A stretch of DNA of 34,966 nucleotides from Alphaproteobacteria bacterium (lineage in GTDB: Bacteria > Pseudomonadota > Alphaproteobacteria > Puniceispirillales > UBA1172), in contig JAHEII010000016.1 of NCBI GenBank assembly GCA_024639485.1, positions 1-34,966 on the forward strand, read 5' to 3'. Position numbers and translations under genes: made by a program. This document shows positions 7,041 to 16,542 of this stretch, piece after piece (positions within the stretch are counted from its first letter, which is position 1; each line of letters starts with the position of its first letter). Below the pieces are notes generated by a model. The model was given only the letters and a program-made list of their open reading frames with translations. It was not told the origin of the DNA and did not search any database.

Positions 7041-9395
7041 TTATTTTAATAGCTCAGGAATGATGGTTACAATTTGTGGGAAGAATGCCAGCAAACCCAG
7101 ACCAAGTAATTGAATTATGACAAATGGTATCACGCCCCGATAGATGTGTGATGTTGTCACGCTAGGCGGTGCGACTCCGCGCAGATAGAACAGAGCAAAG
7201 CCAAATGGCGGGGTCAGGAAAGATGTTTGCAGGTTAATAGCTATCATGATAGTCACCCATTTCGGATCAAATGATCCGCCATAGATAACTGGCCCGACAA
7301 TAGGAATAACAATATAAATGATTTCAAGAAAATCCAGAACAAAGCCCAGAATAAACAAGACCAGCATAACAATCAAAAACGCTGTCCATTCGTTTGAAAA
7401 ACTTCGCAGGAATTGCTGGATATAATGCTCACCACCAAATGAGATTAGGACAAGGTTCAGAACTTGAGAGCCGATCAGAATGGTGAAAACCATTGACGTT
7501 ACTTTGGCTGTTTCACGAACAACGGGTGCCAGCACACCCTCGCGGTACAGATAATAACATGCCCAGAAAATGCCGAACATCGCGAACAGGAAAGCCGAAA
7601 AAGCAACAAAGAAAGCAATGATATTTTCTAATGCCATGTCTGGTTTTAGCCGCATGTCAAAATTGATACCAACCAGCAACATAACCATAATGGCAATGGC
7701 AATGCGAATAACAGGTGTTGATGGAAGCCCGGCATTATTAAGGCGTCGTGCCGCCGCTAACAAAATAGCACCCCCGGCGCCTAATGCCGCGGCAGGTGTA
7801 GGGTTCGTGATGCCGCCCAGAATTGACCCAAGAACAGCAACAATAAGAACTAATGGCGGGAATACTACTCTGATCAGGTCATTTTCAAATAGTCTTTTGA
7901 TCCCTTCGCGCACACCGTAAAGCGCAAGAACACTCGGCAATGCAATAATCAGAACGGTTATACCCGGAGATGTGAGGGGATAAATAAATAAGATATCCGC
8001 CAGCACAAAAAGAATGACGCCAATAGCACCAATGATCAGTGGGGTTGTGTCTTTTGCCATGTTTACAGCGCGCCCAAAGATCAGAATAAGGCTCATGATT
8101 AATGCCGCAATACCTAACCCTATTCCGATGGCAGAAACATTTTCCAGTCGTTCACTTAGCATAAGACTGCGTTCATCTTCGGTCAGCTTGCGTGATGCTT
8201 CAACCCCGCCTGATGCATCAATAGATGCTTGCTGTGTGATGGCGGCATCCCACGCGGCCTGACCGTGTAATTCGATCATGGATGCTGCGCATTCAGGGCT
8301 TACATTCGTGCGTAAGCTTGCACCCCTGCCAACATCGGAAAACGTATCAATGATAGCAGACTGGCTGCCGACAATATTAAACTCTAACGATAAAAGAAAT
8401 AGCCCAATCAGTCCGATTGGTAATAATAATGACCATGTCAGGATTTGACGACGTGATGCACCATGCGAGAATGAGCCACTATTTTCTGTCTGCATTGGCG
8501 GCGCTTTGGATGGATTAAGCAAAGCATATCCAAATGCATATAACGCATAAAGCAGGGACAGCATAATTCCGGGTAGAAGCGCGGCTTGAAACAACGTACC
8601 AACTGAAACCACAGCAGGCTCACCCAAATAGGTTAGCGCGTCAGTACATCCAGCGGTCTGGGCACGATCTTCCTGTGCTGTTGAATACAGATCACCTGCA
8701 AGCGTACCTAGCAAAACAATCACAATCGATGGCGGGATGATCTGTCCCAATGTGCCAGATGCCGCAATAACGCCTGTTGATAGCTCTGGCGAATAATTAT
8801 TGCGAAGCATGGTCGGCAGAGCCAATAAGCCCATGGTAACAACAGTCGCCCCGACAATGCCGGTGGATGCGGCCAGAAACGCCCCAACAACCACAATAGA
8901 CACCGCCAGCCCGCCCGGTAGTGAGCCAAAAACATTGGCCATTTTTGTTAATAATTCATCAGCGATTCTTGACCGTTCGAGAACAATTCCCATCAATACA
9001 AACATCAAAACGGCCAACAAAGTCTCGATAGATTGACCCGCAAATACCCGTTCATTCATCCGGTTAACAATAAAGGAAAGGTTACGATCTAGCGCAACTT
9101 CCCAGCCTTGCGGGAAAACCGGATAGGCTTCGCGTGGCAAATCGGGATAGGTGAAAATAGATATCTTGTCCGGCCTTACGCCGGAAGAAACAATGTCTTT
9201 GTAAGCAGCAGAGCCAGTGTCTATCGCCTGATGGATAAGATACCCATTGCTATCCAGAAGAGCGATGAGAGCAAAGGCAATAACGCCTGCGCCGCCAATA
9301 GCAAAGGCTACTGGAAACCCTGACAGAATGGCTGCGAATAGTGTTGCAAACACTATGATTAGCCCAATTTCAACTCCGTCCAATCCAAAAATCAT
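7041..9395 (-). CDS. dctM: TRAP transporter large permease (DctM family), enlarged
   Basis: A 784-residue inner-membrane protein, the ion-coupled permease of a tripartite TRAP importer. Typical DctM proteins are about 425 residues. The core is recognisable: GFPVAFAIGG (26-35), a block at about 160-230 with ASTGIVGATVVTMG and GTLGQIIPPS, GSILGGITNPTPAAALGA (523-540), and the C-terminal FLTPPFGFALFYLRG (726-740). Extra material is a loop of about 60 residues after the first helix (about 52-118), roughly 180 residues at about 320-500 holding a soluble stretch (344-420) and added helices, and two more helices at about 560-615. Cys250 and Cys369 could pair if both are periplasmic. The sequence resembles the mannitol/chloroaromatic or 2-oxoacid TRAP branch. 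The dctQ stop is one base upstream, so translation is coupled. Confidence 0.88.
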   Translation of the reverse strand: MIFGLDGVEIGLIIVFATLFAAILSGFPVAFAIGGAGVIAFALIALLDSNGYLIHQAIDTGSAAYKDIVSSGVRPDKISIFTYPDLPREAYPVFPQGWEVALDRNLSFIVNRMNERVFAGQSIETLLAVLMFVLMGIVLERSRIADELLTKMANVFGSLPGGLAVSIVVVGAFLAASTGIVGATVVTMGLLALPTMLRNNYSPELSTGVIAASGTLGQIIPPSIVIVLLGTLAGDLYSTAQEDRAQTAGCTDALTYLGEPAVVSVGTLFQAALLPGIMLSLLYALYAFGYALLNPSKAPPMQTENSGSFSHGASRRQILTWSLLLPIGLIGLFLLSLEFNIVGSQSAIIDTFSDVGRGASLRTNVSPECAASMIELHGQAAWDAAITQQASIDASGGVEASRKLTEDERSLMLSERLENVSAIGIGLGIAALIMSLILIFGRAVNMAKDTTPLIIGAIGVILFVLADILFIYPLTSPGITVLIIALPSVLALYGVREGIKRLFENDLIRVVFPPLVLIVAVLGSILGGITNPTPAAALGAGGAILLAAARRLNNAGLPSTPVIRIAIAIMVMLLVGINFDMRLKPDMALENIIAFFVAFSAFLFAMFGIFWACYYLYREGVLAPVVRETAKVTSMVFTILIGSQVLNLVLISFGGEHYIQQFLRSFSNEWTAFLIVMLVLFILGFVLDFLEIIYIVIPIVGPVIYGGSFDPKWVTIMIAINLQTSFLTPPFGFALFYLRGVAPPSVTTSHIYRGVIPFVIIQLLGLGLLAFFPQIVTIIPELLK

Positions 9396-9396
9396 A

Positions 9397-10341
9397 TTAA
9401 TTTTCCATCTTCTGATTGGCTAAGGTTTCAGGTTCTGTGTTTGATGCTGGATCACGATCAAGATGTCGACCTTCTGCGCTATCGCCTTCTATCCATTCCA
9501 GATATGAGCGATAGAAAAATGATATAGCATGCAGGATAACCAGTCCGGTAAAAGCAATAATCAGCATCTTGAAAAGAAAATAGGCATTAAACCCATTAGG
9601 TGAAAAACCAAAGGTTTCCACATTCCAGCGCAAAGCGCGTGCCTTCATTACTAATCTATCAACGGTATCAGAGGCTGATGGTTTAGGAACGATCAAATGC
9701 CGCCACATAAAAAACCAGCTATACATCCAGATCAAAATAGCGGCAGGGAGCATGAAAAATATACTACCGAACATATCAATTATTTTCTTGGAGCGGAATG
9801 AAACTGCTGAATATATTAGGTCAACACGCACATGGCCGCCCTGTACAAAAGTATAGGTGACACATAACGCAATGATCATTGCGTTATAAAGCTTGAGGCT
9901 TTCAGACCACCAGCTGACATCGAATGAGAACGATAATCCAAACCCAAGAGTGATTTGCGAAACAGCAAATACGCGCTGGGTAAAAATAACCATGATTTGT
10001 ACCAGCACCATAATTAATCCGCCCCAAGCAAAAAATCGTCCAATACGATTGGCCATACTTTCGAGGGTGATGACGGTTCGCCACATCAGCGGGCGATAAA
10101 ACATTCCGGCAATGGTATATGAAATTAAAATGAATATAAAAACAAAGAAAAGTTCTATGGAAGCGCCGTAATAAATGAAGCGCATTAATGATTGTTTGTC
10201 TTCTGTGGTGTTATTCCATGTCAACCAGTCAAGCCAGAGATGCGGGCTTGATAACGCATTAAACAGATTAAATAACGCCCCAAGGATATGTGATAATATC
10301 CATAAGATCGGGCTTTCACTGAAGGTTACGGCGTTATCCAT
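9397..10341 (-). CDS. dctQ: TRAP transporter small permease (DctQ family)
   Basis: A 314-residue membrane protein, longer than the common 160-220-residue DctQ. It pairs with DctM in the inner membrane. The conserved GGHVRVDLIY motif follows a central helix. An N-terminal region of about 95 residues with its own hydrophobic helices (around 10-28 and 58-85) precedes the four-helix core, and the C-terminal tail is charged and disordered-looking. AGGA lies just upstream of the ATG. It sits between dctP (95-nt gap with a strong hairpin) and dctM (1-nt gap). Confidence 0.85.
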   Translation of the reverse strand: MDNAVTFSESPILWILSHILGALFNLFNALSSPHLWLDWLTWNNTTEDKQSLMRFIYYGASIELFFVFIFILISYTIAGMFYRPLMWRTVITLESMANRIGRFFAWGGLIMVLVQIMVIFTQRVFAVSQITLGFGLSFSFDVSWWSESLKLYNAMIIALCVTYTFVQGGHVRVDLIYSAVSFRSKKIIDMFGSIFFMLPAAILIWMYSWFFMWRHLIVPKPSASDTVDRLVMKARALRWNVETFGFSPNGFNAYFLFKMLIIAFTGLVILHAISFFYRSYLEWIEGDSAEGRHLDRDPASNTEPETLANQKMEN

Positions 10342-10379
10342 TTAAAAATCCTAAATGTAAGGAGATTTGGATGATAAGG

Positions 10380-10421
10380 ATATGAGATGTGAGTAATCTA
10401 AACTTTGCTCACATCTCATAT
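10380..10421 (-). other. 14-bp perfect stem-loop between dctP and dctQ
   Basis: ATATGAGATGTGAG (10380-10393) and CTCACATCTCATAT (10408-10421) are perfect inverted repeats with a 14-nt loop. In the operon direction the hairpin lies 16 nt past the dctP stop and lacks a U-tract. Such structures commonly protect the receptor message or reduce read-through into the permease genes. Confidence 0.75.
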
Positions 10422-10436
10422 AATTAAAGTTCAGTA

Positions 10437-11522
10437 TTATCCGTTTACACGATTACGCTGTGTAGCGAATACACCGTCAGAAATGCTCATCCAGTCGTAA
10501 GTTTGCTGCATGGATGCTTCATAACTGCCGCGAATCTTAGCGAATAGTGGATCATCCATGAAACCGTCCAATGCTTCTTTTGATGCTTTACCGAAAGCAT
10601 CCCAGATAGAATCATCAAATTCCATGACCTTAACACCAGCCGCACGCAGACGTTCTAGTGCTTGAGCATTTCTTGCGTTTGATTGCGCAAGGCTCCAGCT
10701 ATGTGTGGCAGCAGCAGCATTTTCAATGATCGCCTGATGTGATGGTGAGAGCGATTCAAATACGTCACGATTAAGTGCAGTTGAAAGGGCTGAACCTGGC
10801 TCATGGAAGCCTGATGTGTAATAGAATTCACAGATTTCCTGAAAACCAAGACGTTCATCAGCAAATGGGCCAATCCACTCAGCACCATCGATGGCGCCTG
10901 ATGAAAGTGCCTGATAAATCTCACCACCCGGAATGTTCTGAACAGATGCACCAGTCAGACCAAGGGCTTTGCCACCAAATCCTGGCATGCGGAACTTCAG
11001 ACCCTGCAGATCAGCAGCAGATTTAATTTCCTTATTGAACCATCCACCCGGCTGATGACCAGTATTACCCGCCAAGAATGATTTCAGTCCGAAAATCTGA
11101 CCTAGCTCATCATGTAGCTCTTGACCACCATTATGAAGATACCAGCTCATTGTTTCTGGGCCAGTCATACCAAAAGGTACAGATGTAAAGAACGCATAGG
11201 CAGGGTGCTGATTCATGAAATAATAATCAGCTGAATGGTACATATCAGCTTGACCAGAACTAACAGCATCAAATACTTCAAGAGCGCCCACAAGTGTTCC
11301 GGCAGGCTTCTTATCGATAGTGATTTCACCATCAGTCATGGCCATGATGCGATCAGCCAGATTTTGTGCAGCATCATCAAATACAGCAAATCCCTCTGGC
11401 ACAGATGTGACCATGGTCAGGGTGCGCTTGCCTTGGGCATATGCTGGTGCAGCAAGTGTAGAAGCTGCAACTGCTGCGGTTGCTCCTACTGCCGAATTTT
11501 TCAGAAATGAACGACGTTTCAT
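10437..11522 (-). CDS. dctP: TRAP transporter periplasmic solute-binding protein (DctP/TakP-like)
   Basis: A 361-residue secreted receptor. The N-terminus carries a twin-arginine signal (RRSFLK) followed by a hydrophobic segment ending in APAYAQG, so folded export by Tat with cleavage near residue 30 is expected. The body resembles TakP-type receptors: GGWFNKEIKSAADLQGLKFR with the carboxylate-binding Arg178 of the family, then PGGEIYQALSSGAIDGAEW. DctP proteins nearly always bind organic acids through that arginine. The actual ligand is unknown; linkage with dddP makes DMSP, acrylate, a related acid or a 2-oxoacid the candidates. AAGGAGG lies upstream of the ATG. It is the first gene of dctPQM-dddP. 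Confidence 0.92.
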   Translation of the reverse strand: MKRRSFLKNSAVGATAAVAASTLAAPAYAQGKRTLTMVTSVPEGFAVFDDAAQNLADRIMAMTDGEITIDKKPAGTLVGALEVFDAVSSGQADMYHSADYYFMNQHPAYAFFTSVPFGMTGPETMSWYLHNGGQELHDELGQIFGLKSFLAGNTGHQPGGWFNKEIKSAADLQGLKFRMPGFGGKALGLTGASVQNIPGGEIYQALSSGAIDGAEWIGPFADERLGFQEICEFYYTSGFHEPGSALSTALNRDVFESLSPSHQAIIENAAAATHSWSLAQSNARNAQALERLRAAGVKVMEFDDSIWDAFGKASKEALDGFMDDPLFAKIRGSYEASMQQTYDWMSISDGVFATQRNRVNG

Positions 11523-11843
11523 AATAATCCTCCTTATTATGGATTAACGTTAGAATAGGTTTACGCCAGAGCCTTTAAGTAAGGGATTATGCAGAAAACC
11601 ACTATATTTACTACATAGATGTGACAGGGTTTCAGTCAACTAAAAACTATTTGCCGGCAACTACTATTTCAATAAAACTAACGAAAATATGATAATTTAT
11701 TTTGATAAAATCCATATTTAAATTGGTGTTGGCATGAATAGAAACCATCATCATGCTTGATTCTGTTTGCTTGACCTGTCTTGAATATCATATCATGTCA
11801 GCTATGACGCGGATAGAGGCGAAACCCCTAAGAGGAGAAGCTC
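11523..11843. promoter_or_regulatory. Divergent intergenic region, dctP / pncA
   Basis: This 321-nt AT-rich gap separates the divergent starts of dctP and pncA and must contain both promoters. I see the two ribosome sites (AAGGAGG for dctP, AGAGGAGA for pncA) but no convincing reading frame, long hairpin or repeated box in between. Confidence 0.5.
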
Positions 11844-12458
11844 ATGACAACAGCATTTATCGCTATTGATGTTCAAAACGATTTCTGCCCCGGCGGTGCG
11901 CTGGCCGTCAATGACGGGGACGCGGTTGTTGATCCGATTAATGCGCTGATGGATAAATATGATCATGTGATCCTGACACAGGACTGGCATCCGGCCGGAC
12001 ATTCCAGCTTTGCCAGCCAGCATGACGGCCATGACCCGCTAACAGCGATTACCATGCCATATGGTGCGCAAACCTTATGGCCGGATCATTGCATCCAAGG
12101 AACCAAGGGGGCGGAGTTTCACGCCCGATTGAATGTTACGCGGGCTGAATTGATCATCCGCAAAGGCTATCGCCGCGCCATTGATTCGTATTCGGCCTTT
12201 TTTGAAAATGATCACCAGACCACAACCGGACTAGCCGGATATCTGAATGATAGGGGCATAAGCCATGTGGTGATGGCAGGGCTCGCGACAGATTTCTGTG
12301 TGGCCTATTCGGCCATTGATGCCATGACATGCGGCTTTAGCTGTCAGGTGGTGATGGATGCGTCCCGTGCCATTGATCTGGGCGGGTCATTAGCGGCCAT
12401 GACAGATGCCATGACAAGTGCCGGTGTAACATTGGTCAACAGCGCTGATCTGACGTGA
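11844..12458 (+). CDS. pncA: Nicotinamidase
   Basis: A 204-residue isochorismatase-fold hydrolase that converts nicotinamide to nicotinate for NAD salvage. The catalytic triad is complete: Asp9 (AIDVQNDF), Lys107 (IIRKGY) and Cys152 (ATDFCV). The metal-binding residues Asp47 and His49 (TQDWHP) and His82 (WPDHC) are present, and these, with the length, fit PncA rather than an isochorismatase. AAGAGGAGA precedes the ATG. The gene stands alone between the TRAP operon and a convergent flavoprotein gene. Confidence 0.94.
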   Translation: MTTAFIAIDVQNDFCPGGALAVNDGDAVVDPINALMDKYDHVILTQDWHPAGHSSFASQHDGHDPLTAITMPYGAQTLWPDHCIQGTKGAEFHARLNVTRAELIIRKGYRRAIDSYSAFFENDHQTTTGLAGYLNDRGISHVVMAGLATDFCVAYSAIDAMTCGFSCQVVMDASRAIDLGGSLAAMTDAMTSAGVTLVNSADLT

Positions 12459-12498
12459 TTTGCGCCATTGGTCGGGTTCGCCAAAGATCATATCCGGA

Positions 12499-13767
12499 TT
12501 ATCTTCGCATCAGGGCTTTCAGATCAGTCGCCGGATCAGCAATCATATCAATCGTAACCGGTTGATCGGCCTGATCAGCTGATAGCAGATGCCGGCCAAC
12601 CATATAGGCCTGGGCATCGTTCAGCGATTCCACCGCCGCTAGTGAACCATCAGCAGCAAATGACCAGAAAGATATCTGTCCATCGCGCCGACCATCGCGG
12701 CGCACGGTTTCATGTTCGGCGGGCACCAGTCCGGCAGATTGCAGGCGTTGATCATATTGCTCTGACCAGAACCACGGCACTTCGTGCAGTCCGGCGGGTT
12801 GTTCCATAATGGTATGGGCGGCGATATCCGCGCTCATCTGGGCATGATGCACGGATTCCAGTCTGATCTGGCCATGAGTGTAACCATCGGCAGCAAGCGC
12901 CACATCACCAATAGCATAAATATCAGGCTTGTTAGTGCGATAGCAAGTATCAGTCATGATGCCATTGCCAGTGGAAATGCCAGCGGCGGCGGCAATATCC
13001 ATATCCGGAATAACGCCAATTCCGGCAATCACCAGATCAGCATCTATGGACATGTTGTCTTTGGTGGTGACGGTCATGTGCTGGCCGGATGGGATGATCG
13101 CACTAACCTGCGCGTTGGTATGAACCGCCACGTCATGTGACTGGTGAAGCGCATCAAAATAAGCAGAGGCCTTGGTGCTAGCCACGCGCGCCAGTAAACG
13201 GTCAGCGGCCTCAATAACGGACACGTTCTTGCCTAATGTTCGGGCGCTGGCCGCGACTTCCAGTCCGATATAACCACCGCCAATAATGCTTACTGTTTCT
13301 GCCAAATGTAATTTTTCGCGCAAACCGCGAGCATCATCCGGATGCCGCAATACCATCAGCTGATCGCTGTCACCGCCCGGCACGGGTAGCGGCCGTGGAT
13401 AGGCACCAGTGGCAAGCACCAGCTGATCCCAGTCAAGTGTCTGCCCATCGGCAAGGGTCAATTGATGGTCATCAGCGGCAATAGCCGTCACATCGCACCC
13501 ATCCATGAATATAATGTCGTTATCAGCAAACCAGCTATCAGGACGGAGAGCAAATGACGCATCACCGGCGGCATCCGATTTGAGAAAAGCCTTGGACAGA
13601 GGTGGCCGTTCCAGCGGTAATCCGGTCAACCGGTCAATAATGGTAATTGCGCCCGTATGCCCCAGTTTACGGAGCCGTTCGGCACAGGCAATGCCAGCAT
13701 GACTGCCACCAATGATAACAATGGTCTGTTGATCAACGGGTTTCTGATGAGGTGCAGATATGGTCAT
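12499..13767 (-). CDS. FAD-dependent ferredoxin/rubredoxin-type reductase
   Basis: A 422-residue flavoprotein of the putidaredoxin-reductase family, which passes electrons from NAD(P)H through FAD to a ferredoxin or Rieske partner. The first dinucleotide fold is IIGGSHAGIACAERL near residue 19, with the FAD-contacting ERPPLSKAFL at 53-62. The second, SIIGGGYIGLEVAA, is at 160-173 and binds NADH. The typical YAIGDVA lies before a C-terminal reductase domain containing the WFWSEQYD motif. No oxygenase, ferredoxin or P450 gene is next to it, so its partner is unknown. It is divergent from puuA (118-nt gap) and convergent with pncA. Confidence 0.88.
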   Translation of the reverse strand: MTISAPHQKPVDQQTIVIIGGSHAGIACAERLRKLGHTGAITIIDRLTGLPLERPPLSKAFLKSDAAGDASFALRPDSWFADNDIIFMDGCDVTAIAADDHQLTLADGQTLDWDQLVLATGAYPRPLPVPGGDSDQLMVLRHPDDARGLREKLHLAETVSIIGGGYIGLEVAASARTLGKNVSVIEAADRLLARVASTKASAYFDALHQSHDVAVHTNAQVSAIIPSGQHMTVTTKDNMSIDADLVIAGIGVIPDMDIAAAAGISTGNGIMTDTCYRTNKPDIYAIGDVALAADGYTHGQIRLESVHHAQMSADIAAHTIMEQPAGLHEVPWFWSEQYDQRLQSAGLVPAEHETVRRDGRRDGQISFWSFAADGSLAAVESLNDAQAYMVGRHLLSADQADQPVTIDMIADPATDLKALMRR

Positions 13768-13885
13768 GATATTGTTCCAGCGTCATAAATAATCATAATA
13801 TCTTTACTGTCACACGTCACAGGATTTGACAATAGCCGGTTGATGCGTGATAAAAATATAACCGAAACAATGAATAGGATTTTGT

Positions 13886-15241
13886 ATGGGAGAGTGGATC
13901 AACCACATTCCTGAGCCTGCTCAAGAATATATCAGAAACCGCCGTCTGGATGAGGTGGAATGTCTGGTTGCCGATTTATCCGGCATCGCGCGTGGCAAAG
14001 CTATGCCTGCAAATAAATTTTCCAAACAAGCCTATTTTCATTTGCCAACGTCCATTTTCACCCAGTCTATCACCGGCGACTGGATGGATGACACGCTGTT
14101 GAATCAGATTGAACCCGATATGGTATTGCGGCCGGATTACTCTACGGCCAGCGCCGCCCCGTGGACAGGTGATGTGACCTTGCAGATTATTCATGATGTC
14201 TATGATCAGAATAATGTGCTTTATCCGGTTGCGCCGCGCAATGTTCTGAAACGGGTGATCGCGCTGTATCAGGATTTGGGATTGCGGCCGATTGTTGCGC
14301 CGGAAATGGAATTTTTTCTGGTCGCACCAAACATAGACCCGAACCAGCCGATTGAACCACCAATGGGACGGTCAGGCCGGCGCGTGGCGGCGCGACAATC
14401 CTATTCGATGTCTGCCATTGATGAATATGGGCCGGTGATTGATGATATTTATGATTTTGCCGAAATGCAGGGGCTGGAAATTGACGGCATCCTCCAAGAA
14501 GGCGGATCAGGGCAGGTTGAGCTTAATCTGCAACATGGTGATCCGTTGCGGCTAGCCGATGAAGTGTTCTATTACAAACGCCTAATCAGAGAAGCCGCGC
14601 TCAGGCATAATTGTTTTGCGACTTTCATGGCCAAACCCATTCAGGATGAACCGGGTAGCGCCATGCATCTGCATCATTCTGTGGTGGATATGAAAACCGG
14701 CAAAAATATATTTGTCACCCCGGATGGCCAGAACAGCGATGTCTTTATGCATTTTATTGCCGGTATGCAGAATCATATGCCCGAAGTGATCGCTATCATG
14801 GCGCCATATGTGAACAGCTATCGCCGTTATATTCGTGATTTTGCGGCACCTATCAATCTGGAATGGGGGGTGGATAACCGGACAACCGGATTGCGTATTC
14901 CGGTATCTGACACCGATGCCAGACGAATAGAAAACCGTTTACCGGGGATGGATGTCAATCCGTATCTGGGGATCGCCGCTTCGCTGGCATGTGGCTATCT
15001 GGGTATGATTGAAAAACGTCAACCGCGCCCACAATTCACCGAAGACGCCCACACGATTGAACAGGAATTGCCGAATAATCTGTATGATGCGCTGGATATT
15101 TTTGATCAGGCTACCGCCATACATGAAATACTGCATCCTGATTTCTGTCATATCTATTCGGCGATTAAGCGGCTGGAATATACCGCCTATCAACAGGTGA
15201 TCAGCCCGTGGGAACGTGAACATTTATTGATGAACGTATGA
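13886..15241 (+). CDS. puuA: Glutamine synthetase-family gamma-glutamylamide ligase (PuuA-like)
   Basis: A 451-residue protein of the glutamine synthetase fold. It carries the beta-grasp N-terminal domain (VADLSGIARGKAMP) and the catalytic domain with PEMEFFLV, EGGSGQVELNL, the ATP/metal region GSAMHLHHS and NRTTGLRIP. The short size, the absence of the GSI adenylylation region and its pairing with a PuuB-like oxidase support gamma-glutamylputrescine synthetase or a close relative acting on other amines. The ATP-dependent step attaches glutamate to the amine. GATAGGATTTT precedes the ATG as a weak ribosome site. It overlaps the next gene by 4 nt (ATGA). The exact amine substrate is inference. 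Confidence 0.87.
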   Translation: MGEWINHIPEPAQEYIRNRRLDEVECLVADLSGIARGKAMPANKFSKQAYFHLPTSIFTQSITGDWMDDTLLNQIEPDMVLRPDYSTASAAPWTGDVTLQIIHDVYDQNNVLYPVAPRNVLKRVIALYQDLGLRPIVAPEMEFFLVAPNIDPNQPIEPPMGRSGRRVAARQSYSMSAIDEYGPVIDDIYDFAEMQGLEIDGILQEGGSGQVELNLQHGDPLRLADEVFYYKRLIREAALRHNCFATFMAKPIQDEPGSAMHLHHSVVDMKTGKNIFVTPDGQNSDVFMHFIAGMQNHMPEVIAIMAPYVNSYRRYIRDFAAPINLEWGVDNRTTGLRIPVSDTDARRIENRLPGMDVNPYLGIAASLACGYLGMIEKRQPRPQFTEDAHTIEQELPNNLYDALDIFDQATAIHEILHPDFCHIYSAIKRLEYTAYQQVISPWEREHLLMNV

Positions 15242-16542
15242 ACCTGCTCACTGAAAATGATCAGCAAGGCCAGTATCCGCCCAGTTTTTATGCTGACACG
15301 GTAAGCCATCTGCCACTGCAACCACCATTGAAAGGTGAGCATAAAGCAGATGTGGTTATTGTCGGGGCTGGCTTTACCGGATTATCGGCGGCCTTGCATC
15401 TGGCAGAACGTGGCTATGATGTGGCGGTGCTTGATGCCCATCGCATGGGTTTTGGGGCATCTGGCCGTAATGGTGGGCAGGTTGGCAGCGGTCAGCGTGT
15501 TGAGCAGGATCGACTGGAAAAAACCTATGGGCTGGATAAAGCCCGGCAATTATGGGGGTTAGCCGAAGACGCCAAGGCGCTAGTCAGGCATCTGATCACA
15601 ACGCATGATATTGACTGTCATTATCGTGATGGCATCGCCCATAGCTGCTGGCGGCAAAGTGAGGTTGATGAAGACCACCGCTATGTCGAAAAGCTACAAC
15701 GTGAATATAACTATGAGCAGATTGAGCCATTAGATCAGAATGCCATGTATGATATGATCGGCTCACCAGTTTACCGTGGCGGCAGTATTGATCATGGTGC
15801 CGGGCATCTGCATCCGCTGGCCTATGTGCTGGGGTTAGGTCGGGCGGCGTTGGCGGCAGGCGTGCGGGTATATGAAAATAGCATGGCCACACGGATTATT
15901 GAGGGCAAAAAACCAAGCGTTATGACAGATCAGGGGGCTATCCATGCTGATCATCTGATTCTGGCCTGTAACGGATATCTGGGGGCATTGAATAAACCGG
16001 TCGCACGGCGTGTCATGCCGATTAATAATTTTATCGTTACTACAGCGCCACTTGATACAGAGTCACCATCAGTGCTGGCCAGTGATATTGCCGTTGCTGA
16101 TAGCAAGTTTGTTTTGAACTATTTTCGCCGATCCCATGATAACCGGCTGATTTTTGGTGGTGGTGAAAATGTCAGCTACCGGTTTCCGGCGGATATCCGT
16201 GCCATGGTTTCAAAGCCGTTGCATACTGTTTTCCCGCAACTCAAAGACGTGCCGCTTGATTACGCCTGGGGCGGCACATTGGCGATTACGGTCAATCGCA
16301 TGCCATGCTTTATGCGGCTTAACGGAAATGTCTTGTCAGCATCCGGATATTCCGGTCACGGGGTGGCGATGGCTACACTGGCTGGCAAATTGCTGGCTGA
16401 GGCCACCGCTGGCGTATCCGAAGGTTTTGATTGCATGGCCGGATTGAATATCCCGCGTTTTCCCGGTGGGGATTTGCTGCGCTGGCCATCGCTGGTGATT
16501 GGCATGAACTGGTATATGTTGCGGGATAAGCTCGGTTTCTAG
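15238..16542 (+). CDS. puuB: Gamma-glutamylputrescine oxidase-like FAD oxidoreductase (PuuB-like)
   Basis: A 434-residue DAO-family flavoenzyme. The FAD fold VVIVGAGFTGLSAALHLAERG spans residues 39-59, followed by the family motif GASGRNGGQVGSG (73-85). It should oxidatively deaminate the gamma-glutamylated amine made by PuuA, giving an aldehyde, ammonia and hydrogen peroxide. Its start overlaps the puuA stop (ATGA), indicating coupled translation. Neither the aldehyde dehydrogenase (puuC) nor the hydrolase (puuD) is adjacent; gabD at 3484 could serve later in the path. Confidence 0.88.
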   Translation: MNLLTENDQQGQYPPSFYADTVSHLPLQPPLKGEHKADVVIVGAGFTGLSAALHLAERGYDVAVLDAHRMGFGASGRNGGQVGSGQRVEQDRLEKTYGLDKARQLWGLAEDAKALVRHLITTHDIDCHYRDGIAHSCWRQSEVDEDHRYVEKLQREYNYEQIEPLDQNAMYDMIGSPVYRGGSIDHGAGHLHPLAYVLGLGRAALAAGVRVYENSMATRIIEGKKPSVMTDQGAIHADHLILACNGYLGALNKPVARRVMPINNFIVTTAPLDTESPSVLASDIAVADSKFVLNYFRRSHDNRLIFGGGENVSYRFPADIRAMVSKPLHTVFPQLKDVPLDYAWGGTLAITVNRMPCFMRLNGNVLSASGYSGHGVAMATLAGKLLAEATAGVSEGFDCMAGLNIPRFPGGDLLRWPSLVIGMNWYMLRDKLGF

